DNA of 64,000 nucleotides from Kudoa neothunni (lineage: Eukaryota > Cnidaria): NCBI GenBank assembly GCA_964304625.1, contig OZ199840.1, positions 3,348,001-3,412,000 of the forward strand. Reading direction: 5' to 3'. A program made the translations under genes and the position numbers. Each line of letters begins with the position of its first letter. The first letter of the stretch is position 1. The notes beneath the pieces are model-generated. The model was not told the origin of the DNA and made no database searches. It was given only the letters and a program-made list of their open reading frames with translations. Of the stretch, positions 34,741 to 47,266 are shown one piece after another.

Positions 34741-35543
34741 TTAACCCTCAAAGGATAACGGCTCCATGTTACCCACCTTTATATTATTTTGTTTATAAAT
34801 TTTGTTGTTTAGCGTGTTATATTTTTTGCGGTTAAAATGTAGAATAGTGGCCGTAATCCAAATCAGCGACCACGACAAAAATCAAACCTGTTGATTATTT
34901 TAATTGCTTGTATTTATCATTGTTCCGTTATAATTAGGTTATTTTCGGCACTGTATTTGTTGTCAATAATAGTTACTGTAATCTATCAAATAAATAACTG
35001 CTAACCCCTCGTAGTTATTTCCACAGGCCATACCATTTAATCGACCGAGTAAAGCATGCGTTATATATCCTAAAATTTGAATGTGACAACTATGACTTAT
35101 TTATCGATTGTCATATTTCATCATTATCGATTTCCCATTATTAATTTCATATCTGTAAAAATAGGTTTTCCATATTTTGTACCAGCATTAGCTGACAAAT
35201 TATAACGATCGTATAAATTTAATTTAAAAAAATAATTCCACAGATCAAATCCATTCATTCCTATCATTAAATGTTCAACAAATATCACATTAATTCAATT
35301 CAAAATATGTAGGATTAATGTACGAACTAATAATAATACTTAATCGGTACATGCGGCCACTATTCTGCATTTAACCTTTTTTCATATTCACCAGAATTTC
35401 ATCTACTTTTTTTAAAAGTATTATCTACTGACACGATAAAATTAGTTAAAGGTTTGACGAAACTACACTAAATATATCAAGTCTTGCCACAAAATAATAG
35501 AAAGGTGGGCTCTCGAATCCAATGGTTAGCCGTTAATGGTTAA
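34741..35543. mobile_element. TTAA-flanked MITE (outer), piggyBac-like
   Basis: TTAA at 34741 and at 35540 bracket imperfect inverted ends sharing the blocks AACGGCT and CCCACCTTT followed by TATTATTTTG. There is no coding content. The TTAA target and the ends suggest a non-autonomous piggyBac derivative of about 0.8 kb that contains a second MITE. Confidence 0.55.
34832..35374. mobile_element. TTAA-flanked MITE (inner), nested in the outer one
   Basis: TTAA at 34832-34835 and 35371-35374 flank inverted repeats sharing AGAATAGTGGCCG (left ATGTAGAATAG, right ATGCAGAATAG). The unit is 543 bp with no ORF. It lies inside the outer MITE and so inserted later. Confidence 0.65.
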
Positions 35544-36223
35544 CCAAATGAATAATGTCTTTAAATAATAAACTTTAAGAATTTCATTATTAAATATTGA
35601 AATAAACTGGATACAATATTTGAGAAGATGAGTGAGTGAAAATTAATAATCTTGATCCATGTTGCATAATCATCTGAGGGTCAAAAATGCAGAATTTATC
35701 CAACTCTTACTTCATCTAAAGAGCTCACTGGTCCATCGAAGTCAATGTATTTAATCAACACATGTTTTTAAAACAACCAGTAAAATCTTTCTGTGTCGAA
35801 GTTGATCTGTATTTCTATTTTAATCAATCACATTATATATGGCGATGTAATTACATTGTGGGACTTTGATATTGCGTTTAATTTGGAACAACTTTAAAAC
35901 GTTAGAGCAATACGTCAAATTTATTTATACCTAGAATGTATGACTAATGATTCAAATGGCTTCTACGAATAATCGATAGTAAATCGACTAAACAAATGAA
36001 ATTACTACAATTATTGTATTTAAATAATTTCTTCATAAAATAAAAAATTTTAGAATATTTTAAGGAAATAAATTCATTAAAAGAATTGGGAGACAAGTAA
36101 CTAATAATTTTCACATTTATACCAAAAACCGACTTGGTCAAACGATTTGAATAATTCCAATAAAAAATAGATTTTTAATACAATAATATTCTGTATTTTG
36201 TTATAAGAAGTTCACCGAACTAT
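35544..36223. other. AT-rich spacer
   Basis: No gene, RNA or repeat is supported here. The short minus-strand frame at 35944-36141 is AT-driven. Confidence 0.5.
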
Positions 36224-37205
36224 TTAACCCTTTGAATTCCAATGTTGCCAGATAGCAATCGTTTAATTTTGTGAGTGATTTAACCGTTAAAATACATTTC
36301 TTAAATATATCTTTATCACAATAATAAAATTAATGTTTCTTTGATTTTATAAGAATGAATTTTAAAAATTTGTTAATTTCATATCAAGAGAAATACAGAT
36401 AAATATAAAACTGTATGGCAAGTATAAAAAGACTAAAAGTATTCTACAATTGAACATAGATTTTTGAGGTTTCAATAAAATTAAAAAATATAAACATATA
36501 CCATTAGATAATTTTATTTTAAATATAAATCTAAGAAGAAAATATGTTTTGATATGCACACTATAGGGGAAAATTAACCCATGTTGTCACATGACAACGT
36601 TCGGCCCTCGATTTAAGTTTATTATCTTATTTAGAATAGATTCTGATTAAATTTGGAAAAGGAATAACAGAAAAGACTTTCAAAAAAATAATATTATTAA
36701 AAGATGCGGACAAATCAAACGTTGGACTGGAATTGGATTCCATTTTGTATAGCCAATATGATGATACTGTATCCGAATACAGCTCCAGTGATGAGGAGGA
36801 AGATAACTCCCGTTTAATTTGGACAATTATCGTAAAAAATTAAACAAATGATGGTATTGAAACAACTGATATTTTTTAACATATTTGCATTAAGTGCAAT
36901 GTCCATTTGTGCCTCAATAAAAACAGAAACTGTTTTCGGATTATTGAAATTGTAATCAATAATTTAATATTTCATTTCAGATGGCGGAAGAGTAATTTCT
37001 TGATTAAAAACAAAGTAACAAAAACTCACACATGCATATTGAAATAAGCGGCGTCTCAACCAATGTTGACAATTGGCACCATGTGTGTATAAATTTTGTT
37101 CTTGAAATGGTCGCTCCAACTTTTGGATATTTATTTAAAATTAAACATAAGGAGGAAGAAAATTTTTTCCAGTCACTGAATTAAATTGGGGGTTCAAAGG
37201 ATCAA
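36224..37205 (+). mobile_element. Decayed piggyBac deletion derivative
   Basis: TTAA at 36224 begins CCCTTTGAATTCCAATG. The right end near 37205 reads, inverted, TCCTTTGAACCCCCAAT, an imperfect inverted repeat with a mutated TTAA. Inside on the plus strand an acidic stretch (EYSSSDEEEDN, about 36770-36810) like piggyBac N-termini is followed closely by CIKCNVHLCLNKNRNCF (about 36890-36940), like the piggyBac C-terminal cysteine domain. The catalytic middle is missing, so it is an internal-deletion derivative. Confidence 0.5.
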
Positions 37206-37952
37206 TATGAATATCCATCAGTCAAAGAATTTATATTCCTTGGCGGGCATATCTTGAAACCTATCTATGTCTAAAAGAAATAATTTAGCTAATAATAAAA
37301 TATTGAAAGGTGAACTTGTTATAACAAAAAAACTATATTCTAATTTTCCAAATGTGTTCGCTAGAAATTATTTTAAATGCGCGTGGTATTTCTATTAATC
37401 ATTTCATAAGGCCTTTAAAAATATGTATTATAGCTTTTTTGTGATATTTTTATTGATATTTTCTTTTAAGAACATAGATTTAAGTATAAAAGATATAATT
37501 AAGGTTAACACGTGGTTAGTAGGTGAGGTTCAGTTTTCCTCCATTTACTTCGACATTTGGAAGTAATTAAATTAATTAACGTATGGTGATATCTTTCTAA
37601 TATACATTATATTATTAATATAGATATTTTTTGGAAAAAAATGATGAAATGAGCAGGGCTATTTCTTATTCATTAGAATCCATCATACTTTCAAATAAAT
37701 AAAGGAAAAATTAAAGAATCAAGTACAATCTATGGAAAAGTTGAGTTATTAAATGGGAATAATATTGTGTTTGATTTTAACATTTTACACCAAATTAATA
37801 ACCAATCATACCTTGTATGAAGAATTATTCTAGAATTATATTGATAACAAACATGAATGAATTATGAATTATACGTCGATTCATTATAAACAACCACTTA
37901 AACTCCTTCTGAATAAAACGTAAATTTTCGTTAGTATATAGTTTAAATCAAA
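37206..37952. other. Spacer upstream of the membrane-protein gene
   Basis: AT-rich sequence without a supported feature. It should hold the promoter of the gene starting at 37953, but no clear motif is seen. Confidence 0.5.
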
Positions 37953-40928
37953 ATGAAAAGTTTTGCCTATTCAATAGGAATAATATTTATTTTTATTTGT
38001 AAATTTGTTCAGTATTTTGACATTTTTTAATAAAAAATTAGCTAAATCAATTCTGGACGATGGAGTAAGATCACCGCAACCACCTCAAGCTTTAGCTCAG
38101 GCAAAAAACTCTCTTAGCTACAAGATTGTTGAAGATGGTGGTGATATGAAGGTTCAGTTAGTATTAAGTGGAGGGGCTTTTACTACGTCGAAACATTGCT
38201 ACATTAAAAAATCAAACACGGATGGTGAAGCTTACGAAGAAATTAATTCATGTCCTGAAACCCACCAAACGAATGGTGTTAGGAAATGTGTTAGGGTGTG
38301 TGCAGGGGATACAAATAAACTATCTTTTGACATACTATCACCAAGGACGAAATATATCGAAGTTTTTGTAGCGCAAAATGCCGCAGATGCTGAAAGAAAA
38401 ATTAAGGATGGGACCGTTTTTGGATTTGAAATTCGTAATTTTCTTATATTAGAATATTCATATAAATTTCATAGGTTTATTGGTTAATCCAAAAGTGACT
38501 ATAAGCACTACTAGTACACAAAAATTAAAACTGTGCACGAAAACTTGGAAAAGTGTTTCATGCCCCATTCGTTACAAGGATGTTCAATATGTCGAAGGAA
38601 CTGCTGGAGGGGATTGTGGTTCAAATCAAGCTAACGAAGTTGAATTTAATTTAATGATTCCACATTATGAAATGAAATGCGCGGGTTATCCGAGTTTCTT
38701 TTATAAGCTTCAAAATAAATATACTTTGATGGTAACTGACGTTTACGTACCACAATATTATGTAAAATATAATAAAGAAAAAACCAAATACCTACTTAAG
38801 TTCACCAATAAATTTCCTTTCGAAATTTGTCGATTTGGTATAAAGGATGCATTAACTGCAATTGCAACTGGTGTTACAAAAGATTATACCTCAAATTGTG
38901 GGGGAAGTGACAAAGATTGCTATGCACCATGTGATGATGTTGAGCTCACATTAACAGAATCAATAAGAGTGGTTGAAATCCTTATACAAACCAGACATTT
39001 TAACTTAAAAAAAACCGACACTACTTATGAAGGATATACTGAAAAAAAATTTGGTAATTATTCTTTATAAATATTTTAAAAATATCAATTATTAAGTTAT
39101 CACTGAAACAAAAGCTAATGGAGATGCTGCTGAGTTAGTATCGACTTACACAGCTGATGGCGTTACATTAGATTTGAGTTTGTTTAATCCAAATGATAAC
39201 CCTAAGTTTTCGACATGTGCCATAAAATATTATGCTGCCGATAAACCTAGGCCTACTGCTGTCAGCACAGCGGCATCATGTAGTTCGGGAACTGGGAATT
39301 GTGACGGTACATGTAATGCAGCATCAACAATATCTCGACTCGAAGAGGGAAGACCATATATTCTTGAAATAACCGCAGCGACACAGCCAGGAAGTGATAA
39401 TAAAATTCCAGCTAATTTTAAAGAACATATATTCTTGAGAACAAGTAAATTAGCGAAATTTAAATTAACTTCAATTAATATTTAGATAATGCAGCTGCAT
39501 CAACATTTCCTGGTATAAATTCTGCAATACGAGACATAGGTCTGTCTATCAAAGCCATTTCCGGTGAGGAACCCATTACTAATAGTGATATTACATGTGC
39601 CTACTACCTTAGTCCTCGAGGAAAGGATAGATATGTTTGTGCAATGTGCGTAGATAGCTATCCATGCAGAGGATATTGCAAAGAATTTCAAAATATTGTT
39701 GGTTTAATTCCAGGAACAGAATATGATCTCAAGATTGTAGCACATAAAAGTTACGGTTCCATAGTTCATCAAATAAGGACAGGTACCAAATATATTAATT
39801 AATAATAAAAAATTATATTTTAAGCAATGTCAACACTTGCACTTGAAAGAGAATTCTTGGACAAAGGCTTCAAAGTAGTAGGCACTTTATCTTCACCATA
39901 TTCTGGAGCCGTTTGCGATTACAAAGTAAAAGTAAAGAAAGGCGAATCTTTTGACATGGTGTATGAATGCCCAGCGTCATCTCCATCAGATAGCACCAGA
40001 ACTCTCGCTGTCAAATCAACAGCCTCCAAAAGCGGAGTAGCTAGATCAGCAGGTCAAAAATCAACGAATGTAACACCATCAACTAAAAATGCGATCCCTA
40101 CTTGTCACTCCCCACCACCATGCAGCAGTATCATATTTAGTGAAGGATACGAAGCAGACAAGGAATACCAAGTTTTAGTGACCGCTGTAGGAAGGTCTAT
40201 TGAAACCCCAATAAATATACCTGAAAGTAAATGTTTAAGGGGATATTTTGAATTCTAACATTTATTCATTTAAAAAAATTATTTAAAGGATTAATAAATA
40301 AAGGAAGCCATAATTAAAAATGAATTTATTGAAGTTATCATTTAAATGTTTTTCTAGACCCCTTATCTAAACCACCTGAGGACCCTAAAATGGTTATAAC
40401 GATAGTAATTACACGTGATGGTAATAACCTGAAAATCCAAGCGACATTACCCCCGGGAATTGACCAAAATTCTCTATGCAAATGGAAATTAACCAATTCA
40501 GAAGATCCATCCAATCCAGTTGTAAAAAAATGTATGGTAGTCGGTGAAGGTTGCAATGCGTTTCCTTCCTGCAAGGAATTCACCATTTCCGGTGTCGAAG
40601 ATACAAACAATTATCACTTAGCCTTATACAGTAGTGAGGACGAACATATATCTGGAATTGGGGAAATTAACAAAGGTAAACAATGTCATTTCTTCCAGCA
40701 TTTTGATTTGTTATAATAGGTGAAATTTCCAACAAATCCACGTAAATTTTAATTCATAAAAATCATTTATAAATTTATTTAGATCAAAAAGCACAATGTA
40801 TTATGATATTACAAATGGTGGTTATGGTTTTAATTTTATGATTTAGAATTGTTTCTGTTGTCATTCCAGTTGCTATAATTTTTATTGGAGTAGGATTCTA
40901 TTTTGGTTACTGGAAGAATAAAAATTAG
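37953..40928 (+). CDS. Ten-exon gene for a type I membrane protein with seven Cys-patterned repeats
   Basis: I do not recognise the family. Exons join cleanly by GT-AG introns of 40-131 nt: 37953-37998, 38042-38434, 38475-39053, 39097-39444, 39486-39782, 39825-40226, 40358-40675, 40720-40741, 40783-40797, 40847-40928. This gives 833 residues. A hydrophobic signal peptide (MKSFAYSIGIIFIFI) starts it, and a single membrane helix (IVSVVIPVAIIFIGVGFYFG) with tail YWKNKN ends it. Between them are seven repeats of about 100 residues with a beta-like start, one Cys, then a Cys, and a final C-x3-5-C pair (CVRVC, CYAPC, CDGTC, CRGYC, CHSPPPC, CNAFPSC), most ending Y-x-hydrophobic. Repeat two lacks the final pair. 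Six introns are phase 1 and the repeat exons are multiples of three. Exon nine has 15 nt. A surface receptor or adhesin is inferred. Confidence 0.75.
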
Positions 40929-43164
40929 ATACATTTTTATCAGAAAATTACATAAATTGACTGAAATTCCTTTTTTACAAATGAATCGTTACAAGAATAC
41001 GATTATATTTTAATTATCATATATTTATTTATTAAATGCGATTTTTATGATTTAAAAAATTTGCTTTGACTGTCTACATAAATAAGTTTAATTCGGATTA
41101 TTTCAAAATATTTTGAGAGATATATAAAGAATAGTTATTTAGAGTTATTAATATAATGTGACACAGATAAAACTGAGATTAATGTTATTAACCTATTAAG
41201 TGTAAGAATTGAACACCAAATATTCATTTATTCAATTTAATTTATTTTATTTTACATCAGTATTCAATTAAAGAATTTATAAATTAGAGATATTATAAAA
41301 AAAGAATCAATATTTCATCCTTTACTATAATTGAATGCTTCCATAAAGAGATCATCGTCAGAAAATAAATGTTGGACTCTGAGCGCTATATAGAATTTCG
41401 AGTTAATGGGGATCATTAAAATACTTTGTATAAGTATAAAAAAGTTTACAATTATAAACGATATGATTTTATTAGTGCATTTATTTCATCACTAAATATA
41501 TCCCGAGTTTTTTATACCATCAACTTCTTATTGTATTATATATAGAGACAATAAATATTCTGACTAAAGAAGCAATACGAATAATTCAATTGAAGATTAA
41601 AAATTAACCAATATATAAAATAATGCATTTAAAGCGTTAAATTTTAAGAATAACAATGTTTTATTTTTCCTAAGAAAAGTCATTTAGCACAGGTTCCTAG
41701 TGACTAACTTCCTTCAGTTTTTGTATATTAATATATACTCTATTATTGTAATTTTTTGAGGGGATCATAATTTAAAACTGATTACTTCAACATAAATTAA
41801 ACGAATTTATAGTAGCTAATGGACACTGCCTAATAAATTATTATTTATTATTCATTCTGGAATCACGTGACTTTTACAATAATTCGTAAAAAGGTGGAAT
41901 CCAAAATAATGTTATTAATAAATTTATGATTTTACGATATTTTAATAATTAGACAATTGTTTTCGAGGTGAAATTTGTCAGAATTAAATAAGTGTAACTC
42001 CGAGGTTATTTGTAAACGCGTTTCAGAATTTATGTTGAAATTAAGGCATAAGTGAAATTATTTTTTATATTTATCGACTTTATCCATATTTAAGCATTAT
42101 ACAAATATTATGAGAATCTCATTTTGATCAGTTTAAGTCATATACTAACAAAAAGAACCATTAAATATATTTCTGTGTAAACAAAATTTTCTCGATTGAT
42201 TTTTATCTATCATTATCGAATAAAAGTATTCGTAGGTCAAAGTAAATACAAGGGTAAATATTTGGTACACGTGATGCTCAACTATTTTTCATGAGTCGAT
42301 ATTTTGGTTGACTCCGCTGCCGAAAATTTTTCCAACAGGTTAAAAATTATGGTTGCTCTATACATACATACATACATACATTCATTCAACAAATTAATTT
42401 TAAATTTGTGGATGGTAATTATCCTCAATTTAATGTTTCAAAAAGTTATTGGAAGTAGGCAATTTCGCGTTATTTAACACTTTAGGTATGATTATTCTAT
42501 AAATTTTAGGTTAAAATATCAGATTCAACACTACAAAAAATAAGAACTCTGATAAAACTTTAACTTAACCCATACTGCGTGCCTAAAAATTACTTGTTTA
42601 TCGTTTATCAGCTTGGACTATTAGTGTACCCGAGAAAAAATCTATCATAATAAGTTTTAAATTCCTAAATCTCATTATATATTAAATAATGTTAAAATTA
42701 GTAAGGTTTTTCAGATACCTCAACGTGTAGAATGGCGACATTGGTTATGCACTGAAGGAAATAAATTCGGAACATAATGATAAACCAGAAAATGAATGTA
42801 ATTGTTCACATGCAATGAATTTCCTTAAAGTAAAACGTATAAGATATCAGTTTATATTTAAAATAGCTTATTTGAGAGTATTTCAATATTGTTGGAAGTT
42901 TTTTGTATCAAAATCTGTAGTACCATCGAAACGGCCTGCAAGAATCTTTATTTATCTCAAGGTTGAGACTCAACCTGCTTCCAGAAATAGAAATTAATGG
43001 TCTGTAATATCTAATCGGGGTTAATGATAAAGTACAGGACATCAGAAAAACACTCTCTTTCGCATGTTCTCTCGTTTCGTTTTTACTGTTATGTGTAACA
43101 AAATAAAAAAATTGTGATTTCAATAAATATTCAATTAATCTCTAATTTGATTCGATAATTACCA
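40929..43164. other. AT-rich intergenic region
   Basis: No gene is supported. The frames at 42815-42997 and 42908-43123 overlap on opposite strands and lack protein-like composition. A (TACA)n microsatellite lies at 42361-42380. Confidence 0.5.
42361..42380. repeat. TACA microsatellite
   Basis: Five tandem TACA units in otherwise unique AT-rich sequence. Confidence 0.9.
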
Positions 43165-45118
43165 TTAACCTTCGAATACCTGGAAAAAAAGTTACGCGAA
43201 TGCCTGAAGAGGACCGCTGTGGTCCTATGCAATTTAATCGTCGCATAATTATATTTGAAACTATATGACTATAAAGATAAATAAAACAACAGAACAGAAC
43301 AGCTTGGTTTTAAGTTAAAAAGAGGAGAAAAAATTTAATTTAATATTTTTCAACATCAAACTGAATTACATGCCCGATCTATCTATACCATCTCATTATA
43401 ATGACATTAATTCTAATCGTTTTGTCTAAAATCTAAATAGGTAAATTACACAAATATGATATATTTTGTAGATATAATCAAATTTAATAAAAAAATTCAA
43501 GTGCGTATAAAAATATGGCGAAATAAAGTAGATAAATAACACAATATATTTTATTTTTTGTTACACAAATCGCATTCTATATTTTCAATTCGGTGATTTT
43601 CGCAGACAAATTTGTTGCAATTTGAGAAAATATGGCATGTACCTCTTCCAGAAGGAGGTTTCTTCCTTTTTATTGGGATGATTTCAAAATCGATATCATC
43701 GTTTCCTAGCAATTCTTCCGTTAACATTTTTAAAAACTCTCTTCGGGATTGTTTTTATGAGCATTTTTGAATTTCGGGTTTCGATAAACATACAGGAGAT
43801 ATGCATTATAGGCGGATATATCGATGATGTTAAAGAAAATCGCCATCGGCCAACGACGAATGGCTCTTTTGGTGGAATAATTTATGATCTCTGTTTTTTT
43901 CGACTCAGGATCAATATTACAATCTCGATGTGTGGAGCTTAAAAGTACCACAGATCTATTTTTCTTGGAATTGTATTTTACCAATGTAAATTTATCCTGA
44001 AATAAAAATCTCACATCGTTTGGTATTCCATTTGATAATTGAAATTCAGGGATGAGAAATTTTTTATTTTTACGGACAGTCCTTACAATTGTTGTTTTAT
44101 GAGACATTAAGTATCTCGCAACTGACAATATGGTAAAAAAATTGTCCGTGGTAACATTACGACCTTTTTTTTAATAAGGTGTAACTAAATCCTTTACCAC
44201 ATGTTCACCTTGGTTGGTTTCAACAACACCGTTCTCTTTTCCAATATATATCTTTGCATTGCATAGATATGCGTTTGTTGCATCACACAACGCCCATATT
44301 TTTATCCCATACTTTCCAGGCTTAGAAGGAATGAACATTTTGAAGGGGCAACGACCTGTAAATGTGACAAGCTGTTCATCCACAGTCAATTGGGAAGATG
44401 GGTTGTAACTTTCTTTACACGTCTTTATAAACTCATCAAATATATATCTGATGGAGGAAGTTTATCCTCTCTATCCCTGTTTCTTCTCTTGTCGAATCTG
44501 AGACAACTTGAAAAATCTTCAAAGCGATTTCTTGTAATTTTTGCCTTTCATTACTCCAATTAATAAGATAGCTCCCAACAAAACTTTCAACTCGGCCATA
44601 TTTATCTTTTTGACATTGGGTTTTTCTTGTTTAGTAAATTCGTTGGAACAATATTGGATCTCTCCCAACATTTTATTGGTCGAAAAATTATTAAAAGCCC
44701 TCATGGAGTTTAGCCATTCTGGAATGCTTTTTTTGTAAATGTCACTTTTACATTATAAATATTTTCCGCTGTAGGCCTCCTTTCAACTTTAGTTAGGGGT
44801 TATACCATTCTTCTCTATCTTTGTAGACAATAAAAGCGACATGGGTCATATCTTCAGTACTTTCGTAATCGTTTTAAAAATAATATTATCTTCGTCAGAA
44901 TACATTTTTAAGCAAATTTCTTGTTGAGCGCGCAAGCTTGTTATAAAATAAAATAAATTCAATTAAAATTTTTGATTTAACATATAACAAGTCATAAATT
45001 TCTTATGAAATATAATAATAAATTTAGAATGATGTAATTATAGTTAAAAATATTAAATTCGTTAACAATTACACGTGGACCGAAATGGTCCATCTCAGGC
45101 ATTCGCGTAACTTTTTTT
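43165..45118 (-). mobile_element. piggyBac-type DNA transposon, decayed, with inverted repeats
   Basis: The left end is TTAA (43165-43168) followed by CCTTCGAATACC. An inverted repeat at 43184-43226 (AGTTACGCGAATGCCTGA then GGACC/GGTCC) returns in reverse at 45077-45118. The outermost 15 bp and TTAA are not conserved on the right. The transposase lies between them on the minus strand. Each inverted repeat contains its own small GGACC...GGTCC hairpin. Confidence 0.8.
43561..44905 (-). pseudogene. piggyBac transposase remnant
   Basis: This is a cut-and-paste transposase of the piggyBac family, broken into several frames. It has an acidic start MYSDEDNII (44905), an N-terminal piece (44519-44704), and the core VDEQLVTFTGRCPFK...KPGKYGIKIWALCDA with the first catalytic Asp (44171-44389). 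The second Asp follows in VTTDNFFTILSVARYLM (about 44110-44150), then RRWPMAIFFNIIDIS. The C-terminal cysteine domain CHIFSNCNKFVCENH ends at 43561. The third Asp in the usual TKGGVD block is missing: the sequence goes from IINYSTK straight to RAIRRWPM. There are several frame changes. It is inactive. Confidence 0.8.
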
Positions 45119-47085
45119 GTTTACTTATTTTTACAAAAATTCTCAAAACTTACAGTTCTATTATTTTAAAATGTAATGAAGCGTACTTACAACATAAAAT
45201 AGGAATACATAACAAAGTTTTAAAAAATTAGCGGGAACTGCCCAACGCTAAATAATTTAAGGTCAGCAACAGCATCGTATTTTTTCATTCTCGAATTATT
45301 TAGATCCCGCTAGAGTGTTATCTAAAACGTTATTTTTTGGAAAGCATAAACATTAATGCACTTTTCCCAAACAAACGGCTAAAAATCGTCTCAATATCAA
45401 CATAAATAATTTATATAATTAGATGAAATAAGAATACCATCATCTGCATTTAATTTAATTACGAAAAGTTCAACATAGCGGACGATTTCAATGAAATTTA
45501 TGGACATAATGCATGTATTATAAAGCTTCAATCTATTTGATTATAGAGTTCTTCACCAAATCGCTATTAATGATACAAACATAGACTTTTTCTCATATTT
45601 TAAACCATTAATAGAATTTTAAAATATACTTATCAAGTCAAATACGTTAAAACTCCACAAATATCCAAACAGAAACGCCAACCTTATACCTAAAGATAGA
45701 TATGACATCGCTTAATCGACATTTAATAGAGCGCATAAGGAGAAAAGTTAACTTCAACCGACCATCAGCAGGTCATAAGCAGATGTTAATCCTATTGTTG
45801 AACTCAAGTAATCTGCTAAACAAACTTTGAATCAACAAAATCACCATTTTCTAAACACTTATGGGAACATTCGATAATGTGAAAACGATTCAAAGATTTT
45901 TTGAAACATTATGATTTTTAAAAAATTTCACAAATGATTCTTTATAAGGAACGAATTTTGTATGCACATGCGTACTTGCTGACACACACATGGACACTTC
46001 AGCTTTACATATAGAGTATATTAATTTTGAAAATTTCCTACAGACTTTTCAATAATTAATTATATTGTGTTGATTGTGAGACAAAATGTTTTAAAATGGA
46101 TTGAATTTATCGCGCGTCACGTAAAGCAGACATTCTAAGTTTCCTAGAGAATAATGAATTTTTTTCTATCCATTAACACTCATGATATTTTATTTTATAC
46201 TTTGATTAGACAAGGATACCTCACGAATTACTTATCAAGATGTTCAAATTGTCATAATTTTGACTCCTTTTATCTGACGAAAAGAAAATTAAATATTCAA
46301 ACACGAATAACTCATTTGTCATCACACTAGCTTAATGAAGTTGATTATATATACTTTTCGTTTACGTCTGCAAAAAATAGTATTTTAATATTTTTAATTT
46401 TTAAATTTGAAGCTAAATTTTCTCTTCCCGACAGGGCATCATTCCCAATAACATAGGCTCACAAGCATAAATCGCAAAAAACTCAAAAAAATTATCTATT
46501 ATTGTATTCTGGATAATACAATCTTATATATCGTAGATAAGTTGAAGGAGAATGAACCAACCTTTTCGCATTTGTTTGAGAAACTCAGAAATATTCGTAC
46601 CGATAATTTTTAAAAAATTATTTGGCGGGAGAGTGTAATTGCGGAGAATGATAACAATCTTCCACACGGCAGAATAAAAAATAACAGATGCCGCTTTTTG
46701 GGATATGTTAGGTGGAGAAGCACCCTCAAAGAACTCCTCATTCCATCATAATCAGGAGTTATGGTAATCGTACTGAAAGACCGAGTGGTAGGGATATGCG
46801 AATGCCCTTCGAAAATGAACGCAAGAATTACAGCTTGGTGTCCAAAATTTATAATGATTAATAGTAAGCCTTTTACATTCTTGAAAAGTTTAATATTACC
46901 CATAAAAATGTAAACCAATCAAATAAAACGTTACAAGAAAAAAATCATTAAAACAAATGAGCGTTATCCTGTAAATTTATCTTGGTTCATATCTTCATCA
47001 AAAATAGCTTTGATTAAAAACAGTAGAAAATAGAGGTTTTTCAACTTTATTTTAAATTCGATAAATACTCTCTATTTTATCTCAC
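45119..47085. other. AT-rich region, no supported gene
   Basis: The stretch 46600-46920 is open on both strands with mixed composition: minus 46610-46918, and a plus frame with RESVIAENDNNLPHGRIKN. It may be a transposon scrap, but I cannot assign it. The rest holds nothing I can support. Confidence 0.4.
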
Positions 47086-47213
47086 CGAATTATAAGCATA
47101 ACAATGCAACTTTTGGTTCGTTGAAAATAATGTATCATTTTCTATTGATTCAACTAATTCCAGAAAATATAATATTTTCCGTCTAGATTTTTATCATCTC
47201 CTTTAAAAGTCAT
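47086..47213 (-). CDS. Possible first exon of a small unknown gene
   Basis: Starting at the ATG at 47213, the frame gives MTFKGDDK and then, if one more A is allowed in an A5 run, continues KSRRKILYFLELVESIEN and DTLFSTNQKLHCYAYNS to a GT donor (GTGAG) at 47085. An NRF1-like motif lies about 45 bases upstream. A following exon could not be fixed in phase. The composition is protein-like, but this depends on one assumed homopolymer error, so it is a weak call with no family recognised. Confidence 0.25.
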
Positions 47214-47255
47214 AATTATTTCTAAATGTAGGATACAACCCCAATTTGGCCGATT

Positions 47256-47266
47256 GTGCGTGCGCA
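47256..47266. promoter_or_regulatory. NRF1-like motif
   Basis: GTGCGTGCGCA, read on the minus strand as TGCGCACGCAC, resembles the NRF1 consensus (palindromic TGCGCATGCGCA) and stands out in AT-rich surroundings. It could serve the doubtful minus-strand exon at 47086-47213. Confidence 0.35.

Noticed and set aside
46610-46918. Minus-strand 102-residue frame with a plus-strand counterpart
   Set aside because: Both strands look partly protein-like and no family fits; possibly a transposon scrap but not supportable.
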